Source: Vibrio tasmaniensis 1F-187 (GTDB lineage Bacteria > Pseudomonadota > Gammaproteobacteria > Enterobacterales > Vibrionaceae). Taken from it: a stretch of 6,529 nucleotides of DNA. This document shows, piece by piece, positions 5,399 to 6,529 of the stretch. Below the pieces are notes generated by a model that was not told the DNA's origin, did no database searches, and saw nothing but the letters and a program-made list of their open reading frames with translations. How positions within the stretch are numbered: position 1 is the first letter of the stretch; the number at the start of each line of letters is the position of its first letter. A program made the position numbers and the translations under genes. The stretch is taken from assembly GCF_000272405.2 (NCBI RefSeq), contig NZ_AJZM02000262.1, positions 1 to 6,529 on the forward strand, in the 5' to 3' direction.

Positions 5399-6529
5399 CT
5401 ACCAACTCAAAAAATCCAACTCAGCTCTAATATCACTTATCTGCTCATCCGTTAATTCTGGCAAAATGTTGAATTTCCCTTTTATTGCCTTTGGTTCGGG
5501 GTTAGGTTTGTCTGCCTTCAATGCCTTTGTGGTACGCTTTCGTTTTCTGGGCTGTACTTCTTTAGGCTCGACTAACATCCCCGTTATTACCGCTCCCAGA
5601 GTATCTACTGCCTCTGTCACATGGCACTCACTAACATGCATATAACGAAGTGTTGAAGAGATACGTTTATGACCAAGGAGCTTAGCGACCATCGGGAGCG
5701 GATAACCTTCCAGTACCGCATAACTGGCAAAAGTATGGCGTAAGTCATGAATACGTACATCTGCAATATCAGCTAACCCCCGTACTCTTTGCCATACCAT
5801 CCCAACCTTAGTAGGCCGACTCACATAACAGCGAAGAGGTGGAAAAACATCATTACCATTAGAATCAAAAAACTGTTTCCCTATTTCCGAAAGGAGTTTT
5901 CGAGCATCTTTACCCACATAAACCACTTTCGCCCCCGTTTTACTGTCTGGCAAATGCCATTCATCTCCTTTGATAAAGGACCATTGCAATCCCGTCACCT
6001 CTGAAATCCGACACCCCGTCAAAAGCACCAGCTTTATGACCTGACAGCAACACGCCTCAATTTCTCCCTGCTGACTAACCGTTCGTAAAGCCCCTTCAAG
6101 TCGCGATAATTCATCCAGACTTAAAAAGCGATTCAACTTCTTTTTTCGGTTCTGCTTGATACCATCGCAAGGATTTTTCAAGCAATACCCTTGTCTCTCG
6201 GCATATTTAAAAATGGAACGCAGCACATCAAGAGTGCGATTAGCCGCTCCAGCATAGTCTTGGCTTAACTCATCAAACCAACGCTGCACATGACACGAAT
6301 CAATACGAGTGACGGGGTAATGCCCAAACTCTGGTAATAAGTGTTTATTTAATGCCCCTCTTGCCCCTCCCTGTGAGCTGGTTTTCCATGTTGAGCACAC
6401 TTTTTGTAACCATTCACCCTGTACCAATGCATCAAAACGCATCGCCCCGATCGCCCTACTCTTATCATTACCCTGCATCAGGCTTAACGTTTTTTGACGA
6501 GCCTGACGAAGAGATAGGCTATCGACAGG
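5399..6529 (-). CDS. P4-type tyrosine recombinase/integrase, N-terminus outside window
   Basis: Site-specific recombinase of the phage integrase family, probably responsible for inserting or excising the island. The frame is open to the window edge: 17 more codons (PVDSLSLRQARQKTLSL) precede the first visible ATG at 6478, so that ATG is internal and the true start lies beyond 6529. The SLRQARQKTLSL stretch looks like the end of a DUF4102 arm-binding domain. Counting from the ATG at 6478, residues ~14-105 form the SAM-like core-binding domain, and ~115-295 the catalytic domain. The full catalytic set is visible: R157 (TGCRISEVTGLQW), K180 (DSKTGAK), H244 and R247 (IHDLRHTFASYAV), H270 (LLGHKRISS) and nucleophile Y279 (LRYMHV). 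An unusual tail (~302-359) has the basic cluster RKRKRTTK and a proline/lysine-rich stretch, and ends in an acidic helix. It appears functional. It transcribes toward the effector operon. Confidence 0.9.
   Translation of the reverse strand, partial: PVDSLSLRQARQKTLSLMQGNDKSRAIGAMRFDALVQGEWLQKVCSTWKTSSQGGARGALNKHLLPEFGHYPVTRIDSCHVQRWFDELSQDYAGAANRTLDVLRSIFKYAERQGYCLKNPCDGIKQNRKKKLNRFLSLDELSRLEGALRTVSQQGEIEACCCQVIKLVLLTGCRISEVTGLQWSFIKGDEWHLPDSKTGAKVVYVGKDARKLLSEIGKQFFDSNGNDVFPPLRCYVSRPTKVGMVWQRVRGLADIADVRIHDLRHTFASYAVLEGYPLPMVAKLLGHKRISSTLRYMHVSECHVTEAVDTLGAVITGMLVEPKEVQPRKRKRTTKALKADKPNPEPKAIKGKFNILPELTDEQISDIRAELDFLSW

Noticed and set aside
1..6529. CRISPR array, insertion sequence or antiphage system
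   Set aside because: No regularly spaced repeats, no transposase and no known defence domains were seen; the only nuclease is explained as a secreted toxin with an adjacent immunity gene.

Overview
The window looks like an accessory island in a marine gammaproteobacterium, most likely Vibrionaceae or a relative such as Shewanella. This rests on protein style (a DUF6484 protein next to a DUF4150/PAAR-like effector), moderate GC and AT-rich spacers; no species-level marker is present. Nearly all coding capacity is on the minus strand, so transcription runs from right to left.

Right part (5399-6529): the C-terminal ~376 residues of a P4-type tyrosine recombinase, with every catalytic residue visible and the N-terminus cut by the window edge. 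It is followed by a 482-base AT-rich spacer (4917-5398) with a three-armed inverted repeat, a small palindrome flanked by direct repeats, and a CRP-like site with a plausible -10 box facing the next operon.

Centre and left (229-4916, minus strand): a compact four-part operon. In order of transcription it encodes a 154-aa DUF6484 protein whose C-terminal half resembles a VgrG/gp5 needle; a 940-aa effector backbone with an N-terminal DUF4150 PAAR-like domain, a coiled coil and a late hydrophobic segment; a 247-aa AHH-family nuclease toxin; and an Imm11 (DUF1629) immunity protein whose ATG overlaps the toxin stop as ATGA. The expected role is interbacterial killing through a type VI secretion system encoded elsewhere: the PAAR-like end sits on the VgrG spike, the nuclease is the cargo, and the immunity protein protects producer and siblings. 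No secretion machinery, full VgrG or Hcp is in the window, so this is an orphan cargo module beside an integrase.

The most unusual point is that the backbone and the nuclease are in the same reading frame, separated by a single TAG at 1604-1602 and four sense codons. Without that stop they would form one ~1192-residue effector, so this is a fused effector split by a nonsense mutation, a two-gene arrangement, a readthrough case, or a sequencing error.

The left edge (1-228) holds the end of an unrecognised plus-strand reading frame converging on the immunity gene, then a short spacer without an evident terminator.
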